Of a DNA stretch of 64,000 nucleotides, positions 42,087 through 51,004 are shown piece by piece (position 1 is the stretch's first letter; each line of letters starts with the position of its first letter). This stretch comes from Tabrizicola soli. Its GTDB lineage: Bacteria; Pseudomonadota; Alphaproteobacteria; Rhodobacterales; Rhodobacteraceae. The stretch covers positions 1 through 64,000 of the forward strand of contig NZ_JAEACP010000015.1 of the NCBI RefSeq assembly GCF_015999335.1. Reading direction: 5' to 3'. The position numbers and the translations under genes were made by a program. The notes beneath the pieces were generated by a model that saw only the letters and a program-made list of their open reading frames with translations, did no database searches and had not been told where the DNA came from.

Positions 42087-44528
42087 ATGGACCGGCGGAC
42101 CTGGTCGCGCGGCGGCCTGTCCGCCGCGATGCTGCTCGCCTCGGCCGCGCTGGCCCTGGCCCAGGACAGCGACATGGGCGCCTATCCGCAGGGGCATGTC
42201 CCGGCGGTCGCCCGGAAGCTGGCGGAAATCCAGGGGCCGCGCCAGAAATACGCCGTCGTCATCGGCAACCAGAGCTATGCCCACGCACCCCGCCTGCCGA
42301 ACGCCTGGAACGATGCCGTGGACGTCGCCGACATGCTGGCGGGCCAGGGCTATGACGTCACGCTGCTGAAGGACGCCACCAAGCGCGATTTCGAGGCGCT
42401 GATGCAGCGCATCCTGTTCGACGCCGACCGCCGGACCGAGGTGCTGCTCTATTACGCGGGCCACGGCGTGCAGGTCGGGTCGGAGAACTACCTGATCCCG
42501 ACCGACGCCCGGCTGGACCAGCCTGGCGACCTGCCGTTCGAGACCGTCTCGGTCGGCAGCCTGGTCTCGATCCTGGGGGCGCGGGCGCGGTTGCAGATCG
42601 TCATCCTGGACAGCTGCCGCAACAACCCCTTCGCGGGGGTGAAACTGCAGGATTCGCTCGGCCCCGACATGCGCGAGGTCGAGACCGGCTTCGCCTCGCT
42701 GGCGGCGCCGGTGAATTCCTACCTCGTCTTCTCCACCTCGCCCGGCGAGGTCGCGCTGGACGGCGCGGGCGAGAACAGCCCCTTCGCGAGCGCCTTCCTG
42801 CAAGCGGCGGCGCTGGGGGCCGTCCCGGTCACCGACGTCTTCGACGAGATCCGCCGCAAGGTCTTTGTCGAGACCAAGGGCGCGCAGGTGCCCTGGGACA
42901 GCTCGACCATGGTCGAGGAGGCCAGGATCGCCGCGGTCGCCGGGGGGAGCGGTCCCGCAGCCCCGGCAACGGAGGACGGCGGCTCGGTCGGGCGGGGGCT
43001 GACGCTGTTTGCCAGTTCGGCCGGCGCGATCCCCATCGAGGCCGGGCCGGCCGAAGCCGACATCACGATCCGCGCGCCCCTTGCCCCTGCCGTCCCGATC
43101 GGCGCGGCCCTTGCCGGAGGGCTGGCCGCCGGCCCGACGGACCGGATCGACCTGGTCGAGCCGCCGCGCGGCGGCCGGCTGGTGCTTCTGGACGAGGCGG
43201 GGGTCCAGTCCGCGCCGCTTTTCCCGCTTCCCGCGGCCAACCTGGACCGGCTGGCCTTCGCCACCGTGAACGGCCTTGCGATGCCGGCGGGGCAGGAGGC
43301 GGTCCTGCGCTCGCAGTTCGAGGTCGAGCTGAACGGCAGCGCGAAAGTGGTGGAGGTCGAGCTGGCCCCCGATCCCTGCGACCTTGCCGCGGCGGATCAC
43401 CTGGACCCGGAGGGCGTCGGCTTTGCCCGATTCGCCAACGAGATCGAGCCGGAGGCCGCGCTGGAGGCCTGCGAGGCCGCCATCCTGCGCGAGCCGCAGA
43501 ACGCGCGCTTCCACTACCAGCTGGGCCGCGCCCTTGCCGCGCTGCGCCGCCATGACGAGGCCCGCGCCGCCTGGGAAACCGCGCGCGAGATGGGCCATAC
43601 CCGGGCCTCCTATGCCATCGGCAACGCCATCCTGAACCAAGCGCGCGCAACCGGCGGCGCGGCGCTGGAGGCCGCACCCCCCGAGGCGCTGGCCTATTAC
43701 CGCGAGGGGGTGGAACTGGGCGATCCCTATGCCTTCTACGCCCTCGGCCGCCAGTTGGTGCGCTTCGGCAAGACCCGTGACGAGAAGCTGCGCGGCTATG
43801 ACCTGCTGATGCGCGCGCTGGAGGTCGGGCATACCTATGCGATGAACGAACTGGGGTTCTTCTACCTGGATCGGGACAGCGATTATCATGACCCCGCGCG
43901 CGGCCTGCGCTATCTGAACGAAAGCGCCGCGCGGGGCGACATCTACGGCTACAACAACCTGGGCCTGGTCTACATGAACGGGCTTGGCGGCCAGGAGAAG
44001 GACGCGAAGCAGGCGCTGGACTGGTTCACCAAGGCGGCCGAGGGCGGGCATCCCAATGCGCCCGGCAACATCGGCACGCTGATCGCCAGCGGGGCGCTTG
44101 GCAAGGCCGACCTCGGCCGGGCGGTGGAGTGGTTCGACAAGGGGCTGGAGCGGGGCGACGCCAATGCCGGGGCCCATGCCGCCTATCTGATCCTGACCGA
44201 GGGCGCGGGCGGCCTTTCCCCGGCCGACGCGGCCCTGCGCGCCGGCCGCGCCGCCGCGCTGCGCGATCCGGTCGCGGTCGAACGCGCCCGCAAGGTGCTG
44301 GCCGCGACCCCGCGCGAGGCCGTCGACGCAGCGGCGCAGCGGCTGTTGCAGGAGCTTGGCGCCGACATCACGGCGGACGGGGCCTTCGGCGCCGGCAGCA
44401 AGGCGGCCTACGAGGCCGCCGCCGCGCAGCACGGCGGCGGCGGGCTGGAGACCGATCCGGTCGAGCGGCTGGTCGACATCGCCCGCATCCACTGGTCGAC
44501 CACGCCCTTCCGCGTCGATCTCTACTGA
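42087..44528 (+). CDS. Exported caspase-like (C14) protein with Sel1 repeats
   Basis: The 813-residue protein has a signal peptide (MDRRTW... to about residue 26; the RR pair is faintly Tat-like). A caspase p20-type domain (about 54-290) follows, with the catalytic dyad His126 in YYAGHG and Cys177 in LDSCRNNPF. The middle is featureless. Residues about 490-720 are tetratricopeptide/Sel1-type repeats (LGFFYLDRDSDYHDPARGLR, NLGLVYMNGLGGQEKDA). The C-terminus (ELGADITADGAFGAGSKAAY) resembles a peptidoglycan-binding fold. It is predicted to act in the periplasm; substrate unknown. A related gene lies convergent at 45172-46674. Confidence 0.85.
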   Translation: MDRRTWSRGGLSAAMLLASAALALAQDSDMGAYPQGHVPAVARKLAEIQGPRQKYAVVIGNQSYAHAPRLPNAWNDAVDVADMLAGQGYDVTLLKDATKRDFEALMQRILFDADRRTEVLLYYAGHGVQVGSENYLIPTDARLDQPGDLPFETVSVGSLVSILGARARLQIVILDSCRNNPFAGVKLQDSLGPDMREVETGFASLAAPVNSYLVFSTSPGEVALDGAGENSPFASAFLQAAALGAVPVTDVFDEIRRKVFVETKGAQVPWDSSTMVEEARIAAVAGGSGPAAPATEDGGSVGRGLTLFASSAGAIPIEAGPAEADITIRAPLAPAVPIGAALAGGLAAGPTDRIDLVEPPRGGRLVLLDEAGVQSAPLFPLPAANLDRLAFATVNGLAMPAGQEAVLRSQFEVELNGSAKVVEVELAPDPCDLAAADHLDPEGVGFARFANEIEPEAALEACEAAILREPQNARFHYQLGRALAALRRHDEARAAWETAREMGHTRASYAIGNAILNQARATGGAALEAAPPEALAYYREGVELGDPYAFYALGRQLVRFGKTRDEKLRGYDLLMRALEVGHTYAMNELGFFYLDRDSDYHDPARGLRYLNESAARGDIYGYNNLGLVYMNGLGGQEKDAKQALDWFTKAAEGGHPNAPGNIGTLIASGALGKADLGRAVEWFDKGLERGDANAGAHAAYLILTEGAGGLSPADAALRAGRAAALRDPVAVERARKVLAATPREAVDAAAQRLLQELGADITADGAFGAGSKAAYEAAAAQHGGGGLETDPVERLVDIARIHWSTTPFRVDLY

Positions 44529-44553
44529 CCGCCCCGAAGGGGGCCGTGCCGGA

Positions 44554-45168
44554 TCAGGCCGAGCGCAGGATGACCAGGTTCTCCTCCACCGCGGCAGCGA
44601 TGTCGGTGTAATGCTGGGTGCGCCGCGCCGGATCGCCACCGGAGCGGATGATGATCAGTTCGGTCTCCTCGACCACCTTCGCGGCCTCGGCGGCGGCCTG
44701 CACGGCCGATTCTTCGGTGACCGCGCGGATCGGCGGCATGCGCTTGGCGGCGGGCTTGTGCTTCTCGCGCGGGCGGATCGCCGGGGCGGTCGTGTCGAGG
44801 TTGGCGGTCACGATCGCATCCAGCCTGGCGGCCGCGTCCAGCATCGCCTTCTTGACCGGCAGGTAATCGCCGTTGTCGGGCAGGAGCTCGGCGACCTTCA
44901 GATAGTAGAGCCGCAGGCAGTCGATCCGGTAGCGCAGCTCGATCCGGTCGTCGTCGCAGGTGTCGTTCGCGCCCTCCAGCAGGCGCACGATGATCCGGGT
45001 CGAGCCGGTGTTCAGCGCCGGTCCGGGGGCGACCGGGTCCACCCGAGAGTGTTCCGGCGGACACGCCGGCTCCTCGATGCCGCCGCAGGACTGCGCCAGC
45101 GCGGCGCCCGCGGGCCACAGGACCGCCAGCCCCAGGGCCAGCAGGGCCGATGTCAGAAATCTTCGCAT
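44554..45168 (-). CDS. Unrecognised exported protein between two caspase-like genes
   Basis: The 204-residue protein has a clear signal peptide (cleavage near AALAQ, residue 26), then a mature part with four cysteines near its N-terminus (SCGG, PACPP, TCDDD, IDCLRL), and a basic Pro/Lys stretch near residue 135. The C-terminal half is helical and Ala/Glu-rich. I do not recognise the family. It starts three bases after the caspase-like gene on the same strand, so the two are co-transcribed and may form a pair such as substrate, inhibitor or scaffold. That is inference only. Confidence 0.65.
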   Translation of the reverse strand: MRRFLTSALLALGLAVLWPAGAALAQSCGGIEEPACPPEHSRVDPVAPGPALNTGSTRIIVRLLEGANDTCDDDRIELRYRIDCLRLYYLKVAELLPDNGDYLPVKKAMLDAAARLDAIVTANLDTTAPAIRPREKHKPAAKRMPPIRAVTEESAVQAAAEAAKVVEETELIIIRSGGDPARRTQHYTDIAAAVEENLVILRSA

Positions 45169-45171
45169 CGC

Positions 45172-46674
45172 TCAATCCTCCGTTTCGAAAATGCCATAGG
45201 CGGCCAGGATGGCGCGCCGCGTTCCGGGGCCGAACGATCCGTCGACCGCGCCGTCGTAAAGGCCCTTCCCGGCCAGGATGGCCTGCAACCCGGCCCAGGT
45301 CTCGGCCGGGAACTTGTCGGCGTTGTTCAAGAGCGCGTCCAGCGCCAGCTCGCTGCCGCCCCGCAGCGCGCGGTAGAGCAGGTCGGCGGCATCCTTCGGG
45401 CCAAGGTCCGGCACCAGCCCGTTGGCGGCGAACGAAGCCAGGTTGAACATCGCCTCGGTATGGCCCTGGGCGGCCGCCTCGCGGAAGAGGGCCAGCGCCT
45501 TGTCGCGGTCCTTGGTCAGGCCCAGCTCGCCGGCGAAGTGGAAATAGCCCATGTCGTTCAGCGCGGCCGGGATCTTGGCCTCGGCGGCCTCCTGGTACAG
45601 CCTGAGCGCGCGCGCCGGGTCGGGATCGACGCCGATCCCGCCCTCCAGCACCTTGGCCAGCCGGTATTTCGCGTCCGCGTCGCCTGCGGCCACGGCCTGT
45701 TCCAGCAGCTCCTGCGCCTCTTGCGGGGCGTAATCGGTGCTTTGCCGGTCGAGCTTGGCCAGCGCGAGGCCGACCAGCGAGCGGGAATCCCCGGCCGCGG
45801 CCGATCTCTCCAGACTGGCGCGGTCCGCCGCCACCACGCGCTGCCAGGCGATGGCAAGGTCCTCGAGCCCCGGCTCGGCCGGGGTCGCCGTGCCGCCGGT
45901 CAGGTAGAAGGGCTGACCGGGCAAGGAGCCGTAGGTGGTCGGCTCCTGCCGGTTGCCGGTGGCGGCCAGCACCTCGTCGCGCACCTGGCGGAAGAGCAGG
46001 CTGATCTCGAGCTCGGGCTTCACGATGTTGTCGCGCAGCGCGACGTTGAACGGGCTGTTCGCCCCGTCGCCGTCCAGCGCCACCTCGCCGTCGCGGGCGG
46101 CATAGGCGACCAGCGTGCCGCGTTCGGGGGAAGGCGCGGCCAGCCCGCCCTTGCCGGTGGTCAGGCCCTTGGCCACCTCGGGGTCGCGCAGGTCGATCAC
46201 CTCGGGGAAAGGGTTGTCGCGGCAGCTGTCCAGGATCAGGATCGACATCTTCCGCGCCCCGTCCACCGCGGCCAGCATCTGGTCCATCGTCACCGAGGCC
46301 GCGACGATGTCCCTGGCGGCGCGCACCTGGGCGTCGACCGGGATCAGGAAGGTCGTGCCCTGCACCGAGACGCCGTGCCCGGCATAGTAGATCAGCGCGA
46401 TATCGGCCGTTTCGGCCTTGAAGGCGAAGTCGGACAGCGCGGCCAGCGTCTCGTCCCGGGTGGCGTCCATCAGGATCTGGACCTGGAAGCCGATGCCCTC
46501 CAGCGTTTCGGCCAGCGCGCCGGCGTCGTTCACCGTGTTCCGCAGGCCCGGAATGTGCTGGTAGGCGGCCAGCCCCAGCACAAGCGCGACCCGGTCGCTG
46601 GCCCGCGTCTCGGCCAGGGCCGGGAAGGCCAGGAGCAGCAGGATGAGCGGCAAGGCCAGGAGACGGCGGGGCAT
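45172..46674 (-). CDS. Second exported caspase-like (C14) protein with Sel1 repeats and PG-binding end
   Basis: The 500-residue protein (from the ATG giving a clean signal peptide, MPRRLLALPLILLLL) has a caspase domain with catalytic His100 in YYAGHG and Cys151 in LDSCRDNPF. TPR/Sel1-like repeats follow (about 270-440; LAKVLEGGIGVDPDPARALR, NDMGYFHFAGELG). A C-terminal peptidoglycan-binding_1-like segment follows (GLYDGAVDGSFGPGTRRAI). ATG 46692 and TTG 46713 are longer alternatives. It shares architecture with the protein at 42087 and is probably an old duplicate. It is transcribed convergently to that gene. Periplasmic location is predicted; function is unknown. Confidence 0.85.
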   Translation of the reverse strand: MPRRLLALPLILLLLAFPALAETRASDRVALVLGLAAYQHIPGLRNTVNDAGALAETLEGIGFQVQILMDATRDETLAALSDFAFKAETADIALIYYAGHGVSVQGTTFLIPVDAQVRAARDIVAASVTMDQMLAAVDGARKMSILILDSCRDNPFPEVIDLRDPEVAKGLTTGKGGLAAPSPERGTLVAYAARDGEVALDGDGANSPFNVALRDNIVKPELEISLLFRQVRDEVLAATGNRQEPTTYGSLPGQPFYLTGGTATPAEPGLEDLAIAWQRVVAADRASLERSAAAGDSRSLVGLALAKLDRQSTDYAPQEAQELLEQAVAAGDADAKYRLAKVLEGGIGVDPDPARALRLYQEAAEAKIPAALNDMGYFHFAGELGLTKDRDKALALFREAAAQGHTEAMFNLASFAANGLVPDLGPKDAADLLYRALRGGSELALDALLNNADKFPAETWAGLQAILAGKGLYDGAVDGSFGPGTRRAILAAYGIFETED

Positions 46675-47031
46675 GGCGGTATCCGGCGGCATCGGGAAAT
46701 GACGTTGCGTCAAATGCTACGCCCGATTGCCGGGCGCGGCAAAGCGCAAACCGAGCGGGATGCGTCAAAACCGCATGAACGGCCGGTCGGAAAGAAGGAC
46801 TTGACGCGAAAGGGCGGACGGCCGGGTCACTGGCGGCGGATCACGGTGCTGGCCGCCTTCCGGCGGCTTAGTGGTTCGGTCTCCGCATGATGTCGGGCAT
46901 CCGGGCTGCTTGACTGGCAGGTGATTCCATGCAAGCGTCCCACAAGTGGCGCCCGATCTCATCGTTGAGAGAGCCACTTTCCCGACCCGACATACCGATC
47001 GCCGGATGGCAATGACGCCCAGCACAGCAAT
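46675..47031. promoter_or_regulatory. Gap between the caspase-like gene and the amide operon (promoters, possible leader)
   Basis: This 357-base region separates divergent units. It contains ttgac elements at 46800 and 46909 that could be -35 boxes, though no convincing -10 partner was found. Because the operon that follows encodes an ANTAR antiterminator, a transcribed leader with paired hairpins is expected here. Short stem-loops occur (gatg-tcggg-catc near 46890; gccca/tgggc around the first start codon, 47018-47040), but none is a clear ANTAR target. No coding frame is convincing. Confidence 0.4.
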
Positions 47032-48210
47032 GTGGTGGGCCTTCGTGTTTTGGAGGCAAGACTGGACCGCATCCCTATCCCTCTCGGGCTGCTCTTTTCG
47101 CGGCAGGGCAATTATGGCGAGGTCGGAACCACGATGTTCCGGGGCGCGATGCTGGCCGTGGACGAGATCGCGGCGGACCGCTCCTGCGGCTTTGCCTTCG
47201 CCGTGCATGAGGTCGAGCCGCAGGGCCGGAACGAGAACTACATCGCCGGGGCGCGGCAGCTTCTGCAGCGCGAGGGGCTGGCGCATGTCGTCGGCTGCTA
47301 TACCTCCTCCAGCCGGAAGGAGGTGCTGCCGGTCTTCGAGAAGCACGATGCGCTTCTGTGGTATCCGTCGCATTACGAGGGGTTCGAGACCAGCGAGAAC
47401 ATCGTCTACACCGGCGCGGCCCCGAACCAGCATGTCGTGCCGCTGGCGCATTACCTTCTGGCGCAGGGTGGGCGGAATGCCTTCATGGTCGGGTCGAACT
47501 ACATCTGGGCCTGGGAAAACAACCGCATCATGCGCGACATCCTGGGCCGCAACGGCGGTCAGGTCCTGGGCGAGCGCTATGTGCCCCTGGGCGAGTGCGA
47601 GCTGGACGAGATCATCGAGCTGATCCTGCGCAGCCGGCCGGATTTCATCTTCAATACGCTGATCGGCGAATCCTCCTACAGCTTCTTCCGCGCTTTCCGC
47701 GAAAGATGCGCCGCGGCCGGGCTGGACCAGCCGGCCGAGCTGCCGGTCGTGAGCTGCAGCCTGGCCGAGCCCGAGCTGGCGCTGATCGGGGCGGCCTGCG
47801 ACGGGCATCTGTCCTCCAGCGTCTATTTCTCCTCGATCCGGTCCGAGGCGAACGCCCGCTTCCTGGCCGCCTGGAAGGCGACCTATCCCGCGGCCGGAGA
47901 GCCTTCGGCCGATGCCGAGGCGAGCTATATCGCGGTGCATGTCCTGGCGCAGGCGATCCGGCTGGCGCAATCGGCCGAGGTGCCGGCCGTGCTTGCCGCG
48001 CTGAAGGATGTGCGCTTCCAGGCGCCGCAGGGCCCGGTCAGCATCAATCCCGACAACCGGCACAGCTTCCTCTGGCCCCGCATCGGCCGGTCCCGCGCCG
48101 ACGGGACCTTCGACATCATCCACGAGGGCAGCAGCGTCGTGGAGCCCGACCCCTATCTGGTCTGGGAGCCGCTGACCTTTTCCCCGCCCGCCCTGAAGGT
48201 GGTGTCATGA
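47032..48210 (+). CDS. amiC: AmiC-type amide sensor (cytosolic periplasmic-binding-protein fold)
   Basis: The 392-residue protein has the type I periplasmic-binding-protein fold of AmiC/UrtA but no signal peptide. It begins almost directly with the ligand-binding core (IPLGLLFSRQGNYG, VVGCYTSSSRKEVLPVFE, LLWYPSHYEGFETSENIVYTG-type segments, in parts). In Pseudomonas AmiC binds small amides and holds AmiR inactive. The next gene here is an AmiR-like ANTAR protein overlapping by four bases, which supports that role. No ATG exists near the expected N-terminus; GTG 47032 is used, with GTG 47035 equally possible. Confidence 0.8.
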   Translation: MVGLRVLEARLDRIPIPLGLLFSRQGNYGEVGTTMFRGAMLAVDEIAADRSCGFAFAVHEVEPQGRNENYIAGARQLLQREGLAHVVGCYTSSSRKEVLPVFEKHDALLWYPSHYEGFETSENIVYTGAAPNQHVVPLAHYLLAQGGRNAFMVGSNYIWAWENNRIMRDILGRNGGQVLGERYVPLGECELDEIIELILRSRPDFIFNTLIGESSYSFFRAFRERCAAAGLDQPAELPVVSCSLAEPELALIGAACDGHLSSSVYFSSIRSEANARFLAAWKATYPAAGEPSADAEASYIAVHVLAQAIRLAQSAEVPAVLAALKDVRFQAPQGPVSINPDNRHSFLWPRIGRSRADGTFDIIHEGSSVVEPDPYLVWEPLTFSPPALKVVS

Positions 48211-48797
48211 CCGGCCATGTCACCCGCTCGAACTTCCGCGGCGCGCGGGCGCTGATCCAGCTTCGGGACGAGGCCGGATCGGCCGTGCTGGTCCGCACGC
48301 TGGAACGGCTGGGGCTGCAGATCACCACCGACCCGGCCGAGGCCGAGATCGTCTTCTTCGATGCCGACGAGGATGTCGCCGCGCCCGCCCGGGACATTCC
48401 CCTTGTCGCGCTGATCGGCAGCGAGGCCCCCAGCCGTCTGGGACGGGTGGTGCGGCAGCGGGCCTCGGCCTGGCTGATGAAGCCGCTGCGCGCGACCGGG
48501 ATCTTCACCGCCGTCTTCGTCGCCTTCAACGAACATGCCGCCCGCCAGCGCGAGGCGCAGGAGCGCGAGGCGCTGCGCCGCCGGGCCGAGGGGCGGCGGG
48601 TCGTGGTCAAGGCGATCCTGCAGCTGATGGCAAAGCAGGGCCTGAGCGACGACGAGGCCTACCGCGAGCTGCGGGCCGCCAGCATGCGCCGCCGCATCTC
48701 GGTCGAAGAATTCGCCGCCGAACTCGTGGCGGCGTCCACATCCTCGATGCGGCTGGGCGGTCAGCCCCCGCAGGCGCGGAACAATAATCAAACATGA
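48207..48797 (+). CDS. amiR: AmiR/NasT-type ANTAR transcription antiterminator
   Basis: The 196-residue protein has an N-terminal pseudo-receiver domain (about 10-115), a coiled coil rich in Arg/Glu (about 110-135) and a C-terminal three-helix ANTAR RNA-binding domain (AILQLMAKQGLSDDEAYRELR). ANTAR proteins bind paired RNA hairpins and prevent terminator formation. It overlaps the AmiC-like gene by four bases, the same arrangement as amiC–amiR elsewhere. It should control the downstream transporter and amidase genes in response to amides. Only 13 bases separate it from the next gene, so any target leader is more likely upstream of 47032. Confidence 0.88.
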   Translation: MTGHVTRSNFRGARALIQLRDEAGSAVLVRTLERLGLQITTDPAEAEIVFFDADEDVAAPARDIPLVALIGSEAPSRLGRVVRQRASAWLMKPLRATGIFTAVFVAFNEHAARQREAQEREALRRRAEGRRVVVKAILQLMAKQGLSDDEAYRELRAASMRRRISVEEFAAELVAASTSSMRLGGQPPQARNNNQT

Positions 48798-48810
48798 ACA
48801 GGAGGTTACG

Positions 48811-50049
48811 ATGACATTCAGGACCCGCATGGCAAGCGCGCTGCGCCTTGGCTGCGCCGCCGTCGCGCTGTCGGCCACGGCCGCGCTGGCGCAGGATGGC
48901 CCGATCAGGATCGGCGTTCTGGAGGACCAGTCCGGCGACTTCGCCGCGGCGACCATGGTCAAGGTCAACGCCATCACCCTCGCGGCCGAGGAAATCAACG
49001 CCGCCGGCGGCATCGGCGGCCGCCCGGTCGAGCTGGTGGTCTACGACACCCAGTCCGACAACACCCGCTACCAGGAATTCATGCGCCGCGTGCTGCAAAG
49101 CGACAAGGTGGACGTGGTCTTCGCCGGCTTCTCCTCGGCCTCGCGCGAGGCGTACCGCCCGATCGTCAACCAGTTCGACGGGCTGGCCTTCTACAACAAC
49201 CAGTACGAAGGCGGGGTCTGCGACGCCAACATGATCGTCACCGGCGCCGTGCCGGAGCAGCAGTTCTCGACCCTCATCCCCTGGATGATGGAGACCTACG
49301 GCAAGAACGTCTACACCATCGCCGCCGACTACAACTTCGGCCAGATCTCGGCCGAATGGGTGCGCAAGATCGTGGAAGACAACGGCGGCACGATGGTCGG
49401 CGAGGAGTTCATCCCGCTGGGTGTCTCGCAGTTCAGCCAGACGATCCAGAACATCCAGGGCGCGAAGCCGGACTTCGTGGTGACGCTTCTGGTCGGCGCG
49501 GCGCAGGCGTCGTACTACGAACAGGCGGCCGCGGCGAACGTGGGCCTGCCGATGGCCTCCTCGGTCAACGTCGGCCAGGGCTATGAGCACAAGCGCTTCA
49601 CCCCGCCCAGCCTGAAGGACATGTACGTCACCACCAACTACATCGAGGAAGTGGACACCCCGGAAAGCAAGGCCTTCATCGAGAAGTTCCGCGCCCGCTT
49701 CCCCGACGAGCCCTATATCAACCAGGAAGCCGCGAACTCGTACATCGCCATGTATCTCTACAAGTCGATGGTCGAGCGTGCCGGCACCACCGATCACGCC
49801 GCCCTGCGCGCCGAGATCGCCAAGGGCGACGTCTGCTTCGACGGGCCGTCGGGCAAGGTCTGCCTGGATCCGAAGAGCCAGCACATGTCGCACAACATCT
49901 TCCTGGCGAAGGTGAACGAGGACCACTCGATCGAGTTCCCGAAGGTCTGGGAGAACATCGCCCCCTACTGGCTGGGCGAGGCGGGCTGCGACCTGACCCA
50001 GAACGACCCGAGCGAACAATACACCCCGTCGAACCCGCCGACGAAGTGA
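48811..50049 (+). CDS. Urea/short-chain amide ABC transporter substrate-binding protein (UrtA/FmdD-like)
   Basis: The 412-residue protein has a Sec signal peptide (cleavage near ALAQ, residue 28) and a type I binding fold (IRIGVLEDQSGDFA, EEINAAGGIGGRPVELVVYD, GFSSASREAYRPIVN). It resembles UrtA and FmdD, which bind urea or amides in the periplasm. A good ribosome-binding site (aggagg) precedes ATG 48811. Four cysteines near 126 and the C-terminus are present. With the formamidase at the operon end, formamide or acetamide is a likelier ligand than urea; that is inference. Confidence 0.88.
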   Translation: MTFRTRMASALRLGCAAVALSATAALAQDGPIRIGVLEDQSGDFAAATMVKVNAITLAAEEINAAGGIGGRPVELVVYDTQSDNTRYQEFMRRVLQSDKVDVVFAGFSSASREAYRPIVNQFDGLAFYNNQYEGGVCDANMIVTGAVPEQQFSTLIPWMMETYGKNVYTIAADYNFGQISAEWVRKIVEDNGGTMVGEEFIPLGVSQFSQTIQNIQGAKPDFVVTLLVGAAQASYYEQAAAANVGLPMASSVNVGQGYEHKRFTPPSLKDMYVTTNYIEEVDTPESKAFIEKFRARFPDEPYINQEAANSYIAMYLYKSMVERAGTTDHAALRAEIAKGDVCFDGPSGKVCLDPKSQHMSHNIFLAKVNEDHSIEFPKVWENIAPYWLGEAGCDLTQNDPSEQYTPSNPPTK

Positions 50050-50126
50050 GCCTGACCGGCACCGGGGGGCCACCGTGCCCCCCGGCACCGCCTTCGGGAC
50101 AAGCAAACCCTGGCAAGGAGACGGCC

Positions 50127-50993
50127 GTGTTCGCGACCGCTTTTTCGTTCCTCTACCAGTTCGGCGACGCCTTCGCCTTCCTGGTGATCGCCTCGATGGG
50201 GCTGGCCATCATCTTCGGGATGATGGGCGTCATCAACCTGGCGCATGGCGAGTTCATCACCTGCGGCGCCTATGTCACCGCGACGCTGGCGCAGAAGGGC
50301 CTGCCCCTGCCGCTGGCCATCCTGGGCGGCGCGGCCTGCGCGGGGATCATCGGCATGATCCTGGAAATCACCATCATCCGCCGGCTCTACCACCGGCCGC
50401 TGGATTCCATCGTCGCCACCTGGGGCATCAGCATGATCGCCACCCAGGGCGTGCTGATCGTGCTCGGCTCGACCATGCAGGGCGTGGGCACGCCGCTGGG
50501 CAGCTTCTCGGTCGGCGGCTATTCCTATTCGACCTACCGGCTGGTGCTGATGGCGATTGCCGTCCTGCTGCTCCTGGGTCTGTACCTTCTGTTCTACCAC
50601 ACCCGTTTCGGCGTGATCGCCCGCGCGACGATCCAGTTGCCGCGCATGGCGCGGGCGACCGGAGTGGATACCAGCCGCATCTATACCCTGACCTTCGGCC
50701 TTGGCGCCGCGCTGGCCGGGCTGGCGGGCGGGCTTTATGCGCCGACGATGACGCTGGTGCCCACGATGGGCAGCACCTTCATCGTCGAAAGCTTCGTCAC
50801 CGTGGTGATCGGCGGCGGGGACATCTTCATGGGCGCGGCCCCGGCGGCGGCGATCCTGGCGGTGATCCGGGCCGGGATGACCGCCTGGCAGGGGCAGCTC
50901 TTCGGGCAGATCGGCCTGCTGCTGACCGTGATCGTCGTGATCCGCCTGATGCCGGGCGGGCTGTCCGGCTGGCTGCTGAGGGGCCGGAAATGA
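50127..50993 (+). CDS. Branched-chain-type ABC permease 1 (LivH/UrtB-like)
   Basis: The 288-residue membrane protein matches the LivH/UrtB permease family: SMGLAIIFGMMGVINLAHGEF early, ATGVDTSRIYTLTFGLGAALAG with the EAA-like loop, and VIGGGGDIFMGA late. The frame is open to 50046, but GTG 50127, preceded by aaggag, gives the normal N-terminus directly before the first helix. It forms half of the channel with the next permease. The upstream gap of 77 bases is GC-rich and could hold an mRNA structure that tapers expression after the binding protein. Confidence 0.9.
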   Translation: MFATAFSFLYQFGDAFAFLVIASMGLAIIFGMMGVINLAHGEFITCGAYVTATLAQKGLPLPLAILGGAACAGIIGMILEITIIRRLYHRPLDSIVATWGISMIATQGVLIVLGSTMQGVGTPLGSFSVGGYSYSTYRLVLMAIAVLLLLGLYLLFYHTRFGVIARATIQLPRMARATGVDTSRIYTLTFGLGAALAGLAGGLYAPTMTLVPTMGSTFIVESFVTVVIGGGDIFMGAAPAAAILAVIRAGMTAWQGQLFGQIGLLLTVIVVIRLMPGGLSGWLLRGRK

Positions 50994-51004
50994 GGGGAAC
51001 CAAG

